A program made the position numbers and the translations under genes. A model generated the notes under the pieces. It was not told where the DNA came from. It saw only the letters and a program-made list of their open reading frames with translations, and searched no databases. Below, piece after piece: positions 53,818 through 64,000 of a stretch of 64,000 bases of DNA (the first letter of the stretch is position 1; each line of letters starts with the position of its first letter). The stretch spans positions 1,984,001 through 2,048,000 of the forward strand of contig JAJHTX010000002.1 of the NCBI GenBank assembly GCA_032164295.1. Direction: 5' to 3'. The stretch comes from Inonotus obliquus. Its lineage: Eukaryota; Basidiomycota; Agaricomycetes; Hymenochaetales; Hymenochaetaceae.

Positions 53818-56126
53818 ATGGATCCTAAGGTGCGGCTTAGTCGCGAAGAAAGGTTAAGGGAGAAGGACTTTCTCTAGTATGTGCTTTTTAATCGCTTTCT
53901 CCGTCTGTTTCATGGACAGGTCTATTCCTTCAGCACAGTCCTTGACCTACCGCCCTTCGCCGCTGAATCCGAGATAAAGGACCGACATCGAGCGCTCTCT
54001 CTTGTTTTCCATCCCGATAAACAAAGAAATGAGCGATCGAAGGAGATCGCCGTAGAGAAGTTTTTGGACATTCAGTTTGCATACGAGAGTGCGTCCGAAT
54101 TCAAGGTCGCAATAATAATGGGACCAATGTTGTAGTTGAATCCTAGTTCTTTCTGATGCATTTCTTCGGTACGTATACGGACTCAAGCCCGCAAGTTGAA
54201 GTCCTACCAGCTCCATTACAGGGAAGTTTATGACACGCTGGGCTACGAGGGATTAATTGCCTCCTTTTTGGATTACTTCAGAAAGCTACCAACGGACGAG
54301 GTCCGCTTGTCTCTATTACTTCACGGGCAGCACTTGACCTCCCGTTTAGCTTCGCCCAGCTCTTCGTGAAATCCTCTACGAGGCAAACCTGACACGACTG
54401 TAATATCAAATAAACCCCCGCGCAACGGTGACATGCTCTCTCGATGCGCTTGGACTATGTTACAACGGATGGCTTGCGAGAGACTGGTATACAGACCTGT
54501 CAAAAAGATTCGCTGCTACGAGACTGAGCATCCTCTCCCTACGAAATTCCTTTTCAATATGTCTGTGCGTACTCTTCGCGACCTGGTGTCGTGATTGTTT
54601 GTGTGACCAGAAAAGGCTCGGACGACAGACAAAGTTGCAAGTGGTCAGCAGGATGGGGTTGCCCGATATCGCCGTGTTCCGTTCTCGTGTCGAAATTGAC
54701 CCGAGCTTCGCTTTATTGCGGGGCAATGTCCTGGGCATAATAAGCCACCAATACTCGCCTTCAAAGCAGATACAGGTCAGTGTGTTCGTGTACTTGGTAA
54801 CAACTCCCGTCATAATGACCCCGCCATAGGTGCGAGGAAACCTTACGAATTTCCGCGGGTTCGCGCTGTCAGTGACACACGAGGAGGCGTTGGACCTCTT
54901 TCGCGTTTCTGCACCACTTCGGCCTTCATTCACTCTCCCTCCTATTACGCTCACGTTCTGTCGCCGCTTATCTCGTAACTCGTTCACCCTTGGCTCGTTG
55001 GGCTGAGTTGTTAAGAGTGTAGGGGTGCCTATTGTAAAGGTCGGAATCACACATCCGGCTGTAACGAACAAAGGGGAAGACTTTGCCTCCGGGTGGGTGA
55101 CGGGTATCAGTCTGCGAATGGCTGACGGCCGTCTCCCTACAGTATATGCACGGTGGCGTGCAGAGTTACCCAAACTGTCATCTTCTCTGAAGATTGGGTT
55201 TGAACTGAGCCTCTTTACTGGTCTTACGAATACCATCGAGGGTTCATGGCAAAATGAGGCCGGGGATACTGAAGTGTCTGCTGCCGTGTCATGGAACCTC
55301 CTGGGTGTGGTCCTACACTTATCGTTCGTGTTTATTCCCCGAAGGATGATCGTCGTACTAATCCTGTCTTGAAGACTCTCTCACAAAGGCCAGACCTTTC
55401 TTTTGCCCATCCATCTCGCGGATGAGTATGAGCGAAACCTTACGGCACTAGCTATCGTACTTCCCGCTTCAGCCTTTGTATTGGCGGAATACTTCTTCCT
55501 GCGTAGACTTCGCGCTCAGAGGAGCGCAAAGTGCGTACTCGTTTCATGTTGTATTGGGAAGCACTACTTAGGGATCGGCATAGACGGAGACAGGAGCACG
55601 AACTGGCGCGCCTAGACCAGCTATCCAAGAAAAGAGCAGAAGCAGAAGCGGTCATGGAAATGCTCAATCCCGTTGCGCGTCGCTCATTGGAAGCGGAAAA
55701 GAGTAAAGACGGTATCTGTGGTTATTCAATGTTCTCTCGAATTGCGCGCTGATCGAGACGCGTTTCAAGGTCTGGTCATAGTGGAAGCATTATATTTCCC
55801 ACTTGAAGATAACGGCTCGCCGATGCCTGATCTCGGGATAGATGTTACTTTATCCATCCAAGCGCTTGCGAACAACGGTCAGCTGTTCATTCCAGGTGGA
55901 AGAAGCAAGGTTCGTTTCTTTGTGCACGCTCATTATGCCTCCCTAAATTGCTGTCTCGTTGCTCACTTGTTCTCTTGGTCGAGAGCAGTCTCTTCTCCGC
56001 GGGTTCTATGACCCTCTACGCGAGTGTGCGAAACGATTGAGCGTGCGATACGAGTTCCGCGGACGAATGCACTACGCCGAAGTTGGTGAACACGCGCCTT
56101 TGGTACTTCCGTTGGAAAGTTCGTAG
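53818..56126 (+). pseudogene. DNAJC11-like gene with in-frame stops (probable pseudogene)
   Basis: The exons spell a DNAJC11/DUF3395 protein, a J-domain protein tied to the MICOS/cristae machinery. The J-domain has FHPDKQRNERSKEIAVEKFL with the HPD motif. Later blocks are REILYEANLTRL, YQINPRATVTCSLDA, FTLPPITLTFCRRLS, LSSSLKIGFELSLFTGLTNT, FAFVL-type hydrophobic sequence near LPASAFVLAEYFFLRRLRA, and a C-terminus with FRGRMHYAEVGEHAPLVLPL. Splice sites and phases between most exons still fit. However, a TAA interrupts the frame at 54401-54403, a TGA at 55004-55006, and the frame shifts by one base near 55530. Small unusual introns (48 nt around the TGA; 41 nt at the shift) could mask the last two, but not the TAA. 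Sequencing error, decay or readthrough are all possible. Confidence 0.75.
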
Positions 56127-59100
56127 TCGAAATGCTTGACAAAGTTGTCCATCTATTTAACGAGATGTATGATTACAGGTCACCTGGTTCCATATTGGCC
56201 AACTGACGAACAGTGGAGCAATGATTAACCGATTATATCGTGATCATTCAGGATGCAGGTATTTGTTTCGGTTTTTATCAGTTACTGACATTGTACAGCA
56301 AAGCGTAGTGTGTACGTACACCATATTCTGTATGGAGTCCCTTCTCTGCACAATCTTTCAGTGAACAGGTGGGTGACACGTTGCGCCTCTGACAGATCTC
56401 CCAAACCTGTCAGGCAATGTGTTGGAGAGGATCTTGCACACTGTGGTAAACACCGCTCTAAACTCGCATATCTTCTCTATCAAGAGTAAGAGTATACATG
56501 GCTTAGTCCTTGATGTTCGGCGATCATTAGGGAGCATCTTACGTTAATGGTTTCTGTCTAGTTGTTTGGTTGATACATGGATGAGTATGAAATGAACTAT
56601 TCGCTAATCATTCTTCTTCTCCCGCGAAAGCTTCTGACTCCCGCGCCTGCCTACTGCCGTTTTGCACGAAGCTTCTAGCGCGCCGTCTTATCCCGTCTTC
56701 TCTCGAATGAAATGATAGACAAAGGGGCAGTTGCAGGGACTGAGACTCTGGGTCCTGGGTGCTGTTGTGTCGTGCGTGCAAGAAGGTTGAGGTCGTACGA
56801 AATGCCGATACGCCGATACTACTTTTTTTCCAGCCATTATTATCTGCTGTGGTGGGAACAACCTTAGACTTGGCTCTAGATTCCTCGTTCGTTCCTCGTT
56901 TCATTTTACTGAATAGCATGCCGCGACCCCCCACTGTGCTTCAATTAGCCATAATACCGTAATTCCACCCCCCGGTAGCAATTGGTCATATGATGATATA
57001 TCTCAACTAGAAATACTACTTCCGGGGTGATGATTACACTCGCTCGTAAATATAAGTAGGCTCCTAGTCAGGACCCGATCTATGAAGGCAGTTAGGGTTT
57101 TGACAGCTTCAATAGGCGTACTTATAAATATATAATTTTATTTCTCCCGTCTTTTTGTGGGTACGCGGGCTTCGCGGATGTGCGATAGTCCCAGTTTAGG
57201 AGACTCTGAGTACGGAGTATCATACTTGTTAGAACCAGGTATACGGAGACGGAAAAGTCCCCTCAATCGCGACTTCTTAAGAATGATGCGTATGTATCAT
57301 TGGATAGCACAGAAAAAACGGAATGGATCGCGGAACAAGGTGAGAAACGAGAAGTCTTGCCGCTAAGGCATCTCCGTCTGACGAGCACGGAAATTAGCTT
57401 TCGCTAGGTGGAGATTGAAGATAAATCTCGGCGTCTATTTCCCAGTAATTGAACTCTTCTTTTGAGGTAATTGAGTGGTCAAACTCAACAACTCAACTAT
57501 TCGGCGCTTCTCTCGGAGAGTGTAACGGCAAGAGGCAAAGAACTATATAACTATATAATTATGAACCTTGGAAGTTTGAAAGTATACAATAAATTGATAG
57601 GGAAGGATAAGGACCCTTTTTTTCTCCTCTCGCCGCAAAACCGGAAGAAGGAAGGAAAGAAGTGGACTTCAGACCTTGAAAAGTGTTCTTGCGACACTAC
57701 TCGGGGAAACTCAGGTCCTAAGGAGCAAGGACTCAATACAAGACAAATTTAAGTACTACATTGAGCTTCTAGTCCAAGATCAATTGTACTCACCAGCAAG
57801 ATTGACGTACGACTCCCCTCGCGGGACAAGTAAACTTTACTTGCACAGCAGAGAAGGGGGGAGTAAGAAATAAGTCGCGCGAGGGTACGGATAAGGCGGA
57901 GTACGTTCAAGATACAAGATGGACACCGCCTGCCAGTACTTGTGGAGTCCGAGGACTAGTCGTAGTAGATATGGTCCTCGAGGCATGATACCTCATAGCC
58001 GGAACTGCTCCTGACGGGAGGATTCTCCTTTCCAGTTCGATCGTCGATCCAAGCACCCGGACGTGCAAACGAACAAACGAATTACAGTACTCTTGGAAGT
58101 AACGCGGAAAGAGATTCCTTCTCTTGAGAGTAAGCGGCCTGCCGTTCTTCGGATTCTGACCAGGCTACCCGTTGAGCGGACAAGTGAGAGAGAGAGAGAG
58201 AGAAGTGTCGTAACACCGATGTTCAGTGTAACGCGGTTGCTTCTGCGCGTGACGTGACGAAGAGGCACGACCGTTTCCCATTTGGTGCCAGGCACTATGC
58301 GAATCGAAGCGAAGCGTAGACTGCGGCGGCTCTCTCTCAGACACCTAAGTAAGTAGACTAAGATCAGCCGAGCCAAATATGTTGACCGTCACCTACTCTC
58401 GTCTGCAACAGGTAGCCCAGTGCCACCTTCCTTCGTTACGGGAGCGATAGTGACCAGATGTTTCGCTGTCCCGTATATACTTCTGGGGCACACAGGGATC
58501 GTCCGCCGAACGGTGAACAAAACTATCCCTAGCCCCTCTTACCTGACGGATTCTTGCGTCTTCGCTTTCTTTTCCTTCTCATCTCATCTCAACTCCGAGG
58601 AGTGAAACGGTGGGAAAATCCACTACCTTGGCTGTAATTCTCCGCTGAGAAGATTTGCGTGATAAAGTTTGGCCAGCCCGTGGGTAGAAGTCTGTTGATT
58701 TAGAGGTAGGATAAGCGGCGTTTAGGGTGAATTTAACATCTCCCCAAAGATCACGCCCGCTGGGATCAACAGGTCTACTTGATGCACTAGTATTAATGCT
58801 ATCCCATTCACCCGTACTGACCCGTAATCAGCACAAGTGCAGCTAATATGCCTGAAACGTGAAGAGCGGAGATAGGAGTTCATCAAGCTTCTTTGCATCG
58901 GCAATGGGTACGGAGTCTCGGACTGTATGCGGCTCCTTCCGTAGCACCCGCTTTGAATGCTCACCTGCATCTGATGATCTCCCAGGGCTGGTACGAATAG
59001 AATATCTATGGCTTGCCGAGAGCCGTATCTAGCCGTCTCATACAGACCATCTTCACACGAGAATAAAGTTTGGAATTGTCAAGACTCTGTCTGTACTCGC

Positions 59101-62100
59101 GAATACAGAGCGGCGAGAGGATCTGAGCAACTGCACAATCCAGGTTGAATTGGATCGTCAGTGAAGTCGCAAGCTAGACTTGCTTCTTTTTCTACTTACT
59201 TTCCGAGGAGGGAGCTTTGTATTGAATCGAATCGGAATAGATGATGACGAACTGCAGGTGTGTGCCCGCGCTCGCCACACTGCGAATGTGGTCCACGGGA
59301 CTAATTCCGGAGTGAATGAGGCATGGGATCCGATCCCAAGAGGATTCAATTAATGAAAAGGGAGAGTGTGTTCGTATCTCGTTGTGTGAAGCGTTATCAC
59401 GAAAAGTTTTGCAAGGTTGTGAAACGGTTGAGAGGAGTCATAAATAGCGGCAGGACGGGTCACATCGGCATCCACAAGTATTGCCAATGCAATCTGAAAC
59501 AATTCCTCCAGTACTAGTGATCTCCGCCACCTATCTTATAGAAAGAATTTAGAGTATCCCGCAACAGTGAAGCTCATCCGGGGTAGCGGTATGTGAACTC
59601 AGCATCCGTGCCTGGTACCAACACCTCTCAAGTCTCGAGTCCCGAATCCAAGTCGGGAGGTGGCGTGCACCCATCTGGGTACGAACCGTCACATCTGTTT
59701 CGTCTTATTTGTAGTTCTGGATTTCTAGTGTCTTTCTGAGTTGAATGAACTTTCGGAGGTCGACGCTTAATCCGATTTAGGGCTCGTATTATGTATGAGT
59801 GCCGTATGTTGCAGTTACTCGTATTGGGGCTCATCACCGTGCCGGTGGCGGAAATTAACCCTTCCCAAGTTTCTGGTCAGTATGATAATAAGTTTCTCCT
59901 TGAACTGATGCATTTTCTCCGCTTACCGATCCTATCCGGTATTAGACAGGACATGTTTCCCGGACATTAATTAAATAAATGAATGTTAAGACGGACTTAA
60001 CGAGTGGCGCTCGACGGTGTCGCCACACGGAGTCCCGGACAGCCGAGATATAAGAATTTCGCTCGCCACTAATGCTGCAGATTCTTGGACGCCAATGATT
60101 GTTATCATTCATTGATGCATCCTACCGTGTCTGCTATGCAAAACACTCTCTAGATAATTAGAACAGCACTAGCATAATTATTACAACACCGAACTCACCA
60201 TGTTGGCATAGCCGAATTCTGATTCAGCCTTTCCTTTCCCGCACTTTCATATGATATTGCATATGGAGGAGGGGCATAACATAAGCCCCTGACTTGCACA
60301 GGTAGCCAAAACCGGCAATGATCTACCAAGCCACCATGAGTCAGTCAGATCCAAGATCCAGATTTAAGAATCCGATCTGAACATACTTCATAAGTAGGGT
60401 ACAGAAGCCCAATGTCATGATATTGAAAGCAAGTTAGTGATTTAGCTTTGCATCTCAGTGCAATGTGACGTACTATACAATTATCCTTTGCATTAAGGCG
60501 GAAAGATACGCGTGTTAAATAGAGAAGGATACGGCTTTGAATGCGGAGAGATAGTCGAGGGTGGAAGTCGGGCGGAATGTAGGGTTGTTCTGTTTAGTCC
60601 TGCTCGTCTTGCCGCGCCCACCGGCGTCGGTGAACCTAATAACCGCCGCTCTCGGCGCTGTATGAACAACCAACCCCGAACGATCCCTAAGTTTGAACCG
60701 TGACAGCCGCGGAAATAAGTGTGACCTTAGGATAGCGGCTGAACTCATACACAGCGGGTGTCTGAAGAGGGCGACTAATAGCACCGCTGTTCTAAACTAA
60801 TGGGAAGTATGCATAGAAGAGCGCCTGAAGTTCATTAGAGCCAGGAAAGAAAAGAGCTTAAAGTTGCTAGTATGACTCACCTGTTCCCGTCATTCTGCAT
60901 TCGACTTCAATGAGTCGTGGCAGGGCGCCCATTAGCCGGATACGGCACGGCGCTCACGCTCACATCAGCGTCGGCGGAAATTCTCGTGCCTTCATTTATA
61001 GGAGGTCCGAAATTGTAAACATAAGCTCCGGGATTACGTCCTTTTTCGCGGAATGTGTGCCGAAAACAACGACAAGAATAAAGTTAGAACGAAAGTAAAG
61101 GGTATTGTCAAAGCCGGGAACAATGCCAGAGATACGGATGGTGAGTAGAAATACATCTGCGATGCTTGGTCTGCAATCCGAAAATAATGTCATTCAGTGC
61201 TCAGAATCAAGGATCAAGGTCCAAAAAAGGCTTTCGGGTCGGAATTGGGAGAGCTGAGCGACGGCGGTGCAGGAGTTAGGGTTCCGATGTGACCTCTCGA
61301 ACGATGCAGAAAAACCATTGATGTCACACGAGGGAAGACAGCCTTGCGAGACCATCGGATAACCGAGGTGCAGAACGAGTGGCGTGCATGAAGGTGCAGT
61401 TGTTCTGTTACGCAAGGACATGTACCGCAGATCGGTTGAACTAACCAGTAGCGTGCAAACGCAGGTAATAATGGAAAGAAGCATCAAGGAAATTGCTGCT
61501 TCGAGAAAAAGACAATGCTACTTCGGGATGGAGTTACACCGTGCGAGAAGAGCCACAGACTGAAGCCAAAGGGAAGCCAAACTACCAAGCGAAGAACGCG
61601 AGAGAGTGTGAATGCGGTGGTCCTTCATTCGTCCGGACAGGGGTGAGACGGAGGATGGGACTGCATCCCGCATAGCTCCAAGATATGCCGTGAAGGTACA
61701 CTGAGACCTGGGCCAGAAGGCGAGATGGAAGCCAAGTGCGGAAAATAGTTTTCCAAAGTCATAGCGAGAGTGATCTGAATGGGGAGAGACGATCAAGCAC
61801 CAGGAGCGCCGAGGACACAGCGCAACGGGGTGTGCGTCCGTATATGCACCGGCTTCGTGTCGAATGTTTACTTCAATTACGAGGAAGTCCAGTTTTGTAA
61901 CGCGGTGCTGGATGTGCGGGTGCCGAGGAGGCACTTCTGCAAAGTATGATACAGTAGCATGCTGGTAGGACAGGAGAAAGACGAGCTTGGTGGCGTGCGA
62001 GCAGAAATGCAGGCTGAGAGCAGGGCAACGGTGGCAGGGAAGAAGCGAAGTAGGAGACCAAAGGAGTGCGACGGGCGGAGTTTATCGGAGTCGAAAACTC

Positions 62101-62877
62101 TATCTGAGGAGGTTGCCCGATCGAGATTTTAGTCGGTACGCAGACACATTTCCCACGCTCGATGATAACCGTCAAGGACCGGCACGGACCGGCATTCGGC
62201 ACATGCACGGATCAGAACTTGCCGACCGGATATCATTGACAAACTGGGCTAATCAGTCTTATTTTACCTTACGCACTGTATAAACTTCTAATCATCGGGC
62301 ATGTATGCACATTTGGGCGAGGTGCCGGCAAGTCCAACATCCTCGCCACGGATAAGGTCACGGCGGGCCGTGTGAGCCACTTGATGATGCGAAGACGAAG
62401 CAAGGGGCCGTCTGTTCCAAAGTATAGGCGGACTGGACCTGGTCCTAGGCTCGTTTCGGAAGACCTACAATGACCGCCGATCATGTTGTGAGTATGGTAC
62501 TTTGCATGAATTGTGACAGAAGATAAGGGAAAAGGAATAATACTTGTAGGACACTAGGTACCTGAAGAGGCAAGGTGTCCCAATATGATATTATTAAATC
62601 AAATGATATGCTGACGTCAACCAAAGTGTATTCTATTTCCATGTCCGCTCAGATGCAATTCAAATATATTTTATTAAATATATACTCTCTATATTACAGC
62701 CCATGTGAAGCTCATCTCATACCAGCCCTCCCTTTCTCCCCGTCTCCCTCCCGTCGTCCCCCTCCTCCCCATTCATTACCTCGCCTCACCTCTACTTGCT
62801 ATCGTCTTGACAACACACTGTACACCGCAGGTCCTTCGACACACTCTCCTCCGACAGTCTGGTTCTCAATTCTTTCC
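56127..62877. other. 6.75-kb region with no recognisable gene
   Basis: No frame on either strand shows family resemblance or a workable exon chain. The longest is a 108-codon minus-strand frame at 56608-56934, Ser/Arg-rich and unrecognised. Short AT-rich patches (about 57120 and 57545) and a GA microsatellite are present. No transposase, integrase, reverse transcriptase, tRNA or CRISPR-like array was seen. The 3' part (about 62700-62870) turns CT-rich and is probably the leader of the following gene. Degenerate transposon remnants are possible, but nothing in the sequence proves it. Confidence 0.5.
58186..58203. repeat. (GA)9 microsatellite
   Basis: Nine uninterrupted GA units lie within the gene-free region. 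It is a simple repeat, probably length-polymorphic. Confidence 0.9.
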
Positions 62878-64000
62878 ATGTACGCACAGCCGTACGCCCA
62901 TACTCATATCGACTCTCAGCCGCAGCTCCAGTCCGGCGCTGTAGCTTCCTCGTCGCAACCTCAAGACGTGGACATGTCCCTTCCACAGCCCAAGCTGTTC
63001 CAGGACGGTTCTGCACCCGTTTTCCGCGCGTGTACTTCTGCAATGCAGCGCCCAACTCTTACCAACGTGCGCATCCGATCCACGCGTGACGCCAACCAGA
63101 TCTTTTATGCCGTCCTACGCAGTCTCCTTCCCATGACAGTCCGTCGCCTCGACGCTGAGGAACGGCGCGCAATAACGTCCGGGAATGTCTATGTTTGGGA
63201 GGAACGAGGCGCGACTTCCGAGGCAACGGGACTCGGTATTGAGCGCTGGTATGTGACTCCCTCTATTGCTGTGTTCACCATCAGCTTACCCTTTGTATGG
63301 CGTCTCTTAGGACTGATGGAATGCGCTGGAGTCCTAGTAGGGTCAGAGACGTACGCTGATTCGTCCCCCTATGTTCCCCTCAATGCCACTTACTCGCATT
63401 CTGTTCATCAGGAATTCTTGTTTTATCACCAGAAAGAACTGGATCCCGACGAGGTGGCTGACCTCCCCCCAACTCGATGGGCGCGCATGACTAGGTGTGT
63501 ATTCTCTGCCTCTTATTACATGTTGTTCCACTGTACTACATGTTCTGGTTATTTTATGCCTATTTGATATCTATGCACATTCTCAGACCTCTAATGCTCA
63601 CCTATTGCTGGCTTCTTTGCTAACTTGATTGCTTCTCACTAGGCCCAAAACTACTGGCGTCGATGGCTCATCATCGGATACTTCTCCAGATTCAATTCCT
63701 CATCAACGCGCGCTCAACGATCCAGAAAAGTTAATCAAACAGACGTACAGCGTCCTAGTCGCCCTTCCAGAAGATAGACAGCGCGGCGTTCTGCGTAAAT
63801 GGCACCTGAGTAAGCGAATAACGCAAACTTGTCATTACTTTGCTTTCTAGTGTCACTGACATTGCTCATGTTTGTTCTTTTCCCGCCTCGGATTTTTTTC
63901 ATGTGCAATTTTCCCCTGCACCACGCTACTCTCTTTCCCTCCCATCCTCTGGTAGCGGCATACTTTACTCAATCCACAGTCGATAAGCTACAAACAGTCG
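62878..64000 (+). CDS. Gti1/Pac2 (WOR1-like) transcription factor, 5' part
   Basis: This gene is cut by the right edge. Five exons are visible (62878-63248, 63311-63350, 63412-63494, 63643-63809, 63956 onward), all in phase. After a Gln/Ser/Pro-rich N-terminus the Gti1/Pac2 DNA-binding fold appears: RPTLTNVRIRSTRDANQIFY, RRLDAEERRAITSGNVYVWE, ERWTDGMRWSPSRVRDEFLF YHQKE (split by introns), and the second block LIKQTYSVLVAL, then GVLRKWHLTAYFTQSTVDKL. Members control morphological switching, sporulation and secondary metabolism in fungi; basidiomycete homologues affect fruiting-related growth. The start is uncertain because the frame is open further upstream, but 62878 follows a CT-rich leader and the AT-rich sequence before it looks like promoter. 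The C-terminal part is outside the window. Confidence 0.88.

Noticed and set aside
59580..59700. Possible tRNA-like segment
   Set aside because: A GGGTACGAACC-like stretch was seen, but no cloverleaf with acceptor stem and anticodon arm could be drawn.
1..64000. CRISPR arrays, operons, riboswitches and bacterial-type signals
   Set aside because: The window is eukaryotic with intron-rich genes. No regularly spaced repeats or prokaryotic ribosome-binding sites were found.

Overview
The window is nuclear DNA of a filamentous basidiomycete, most likely a mushroom-forming Agaricomycete. The evidence is dense genes on both strands, many short introns (about 45-65 nt, GT...AG with CTNAC-like branch points), and typical family content: an F-box protein, a CmcJ-like oxygenase, a Gti1/Pac2 regulator, and a tiny CAAX mating-pheromone precursor. 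Gene models were built by hand from splice sites, reading phase and remembered family conservation; no search was run.

Layout. 1-4 kb: the 3' end of an unknown Ser/Pro-rich gene, ribosomal protein eL20, and COP9 signalosome subunit 5 (convergent with eL20). 4.1-6.6 kb: two tandem copies of a 1.2-kb non-gene repeat. 6.6-10.7 kb: a 2-hydroxyacid dehydrogenase with a GC-AG intron, and an unknown helical protein with a central hydrophobic stretch. 12.3-15.5 kb: nucleoporin SEH1, divergent from a small GPI-anchored Kre9/Knh1-like wall protein. 16-23 kb: a large disordered protein and a mucin-like single-pass membrane protein. 24.5-26.9 kb: a prenylated UBL3-like ubiquitin-fold protein and, next to it on the same strand, a 41-residue pheromone precursor ending in CIIA. 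No STE3 receptor is visible. 29-33.4 kb: glycerol-3-phosphate acyltransferase (SCT1/GPT2) and two small conserved orphans.

36.5-44.1 kb: a small orphan, a 19-exon gene in which every exon is a multiple of three bases and in phase 0 (with recent exon duplications), CTP synthase, and the splicing factor SF3A2, which has a 4-nt first coding exon and an 8-nt microexon. 44.5-53.6 kb: a disordered intronless protein, an F-box protein, a peroxisomal ABCD half-transporter, a CmcJ-like oxygenase, and MDM35. 53.8-56.1 kb: a DNAJC11-like gene with clear homologous exons but two in-frame stops and an apparent frameshift. 56.1-62.9 kb: nearly 7 kb without a recognisable gene. 62.9-64 kb: the 5' part of a Gti1/Pac2 (WOR1-like) transcription factor, cut by the window edge.

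Most genes are single-copy housekeeping genes: translation, protein turnover, nuclear pore, lipid and nucleotide synthesis, splicing, peroxisome, mitochondrion. They do not form an operon or a metabolic cluster. The parts most worth a second look are the pheromone gene and its prenylated neighbour, the exon-shuffled 19-exon gene, the SF3A2 microexons, the decaying DNAJC11-like gene beside MDM35, the tandem 1.2-kb repeats, and the possible dual start of the dehydrogenase.
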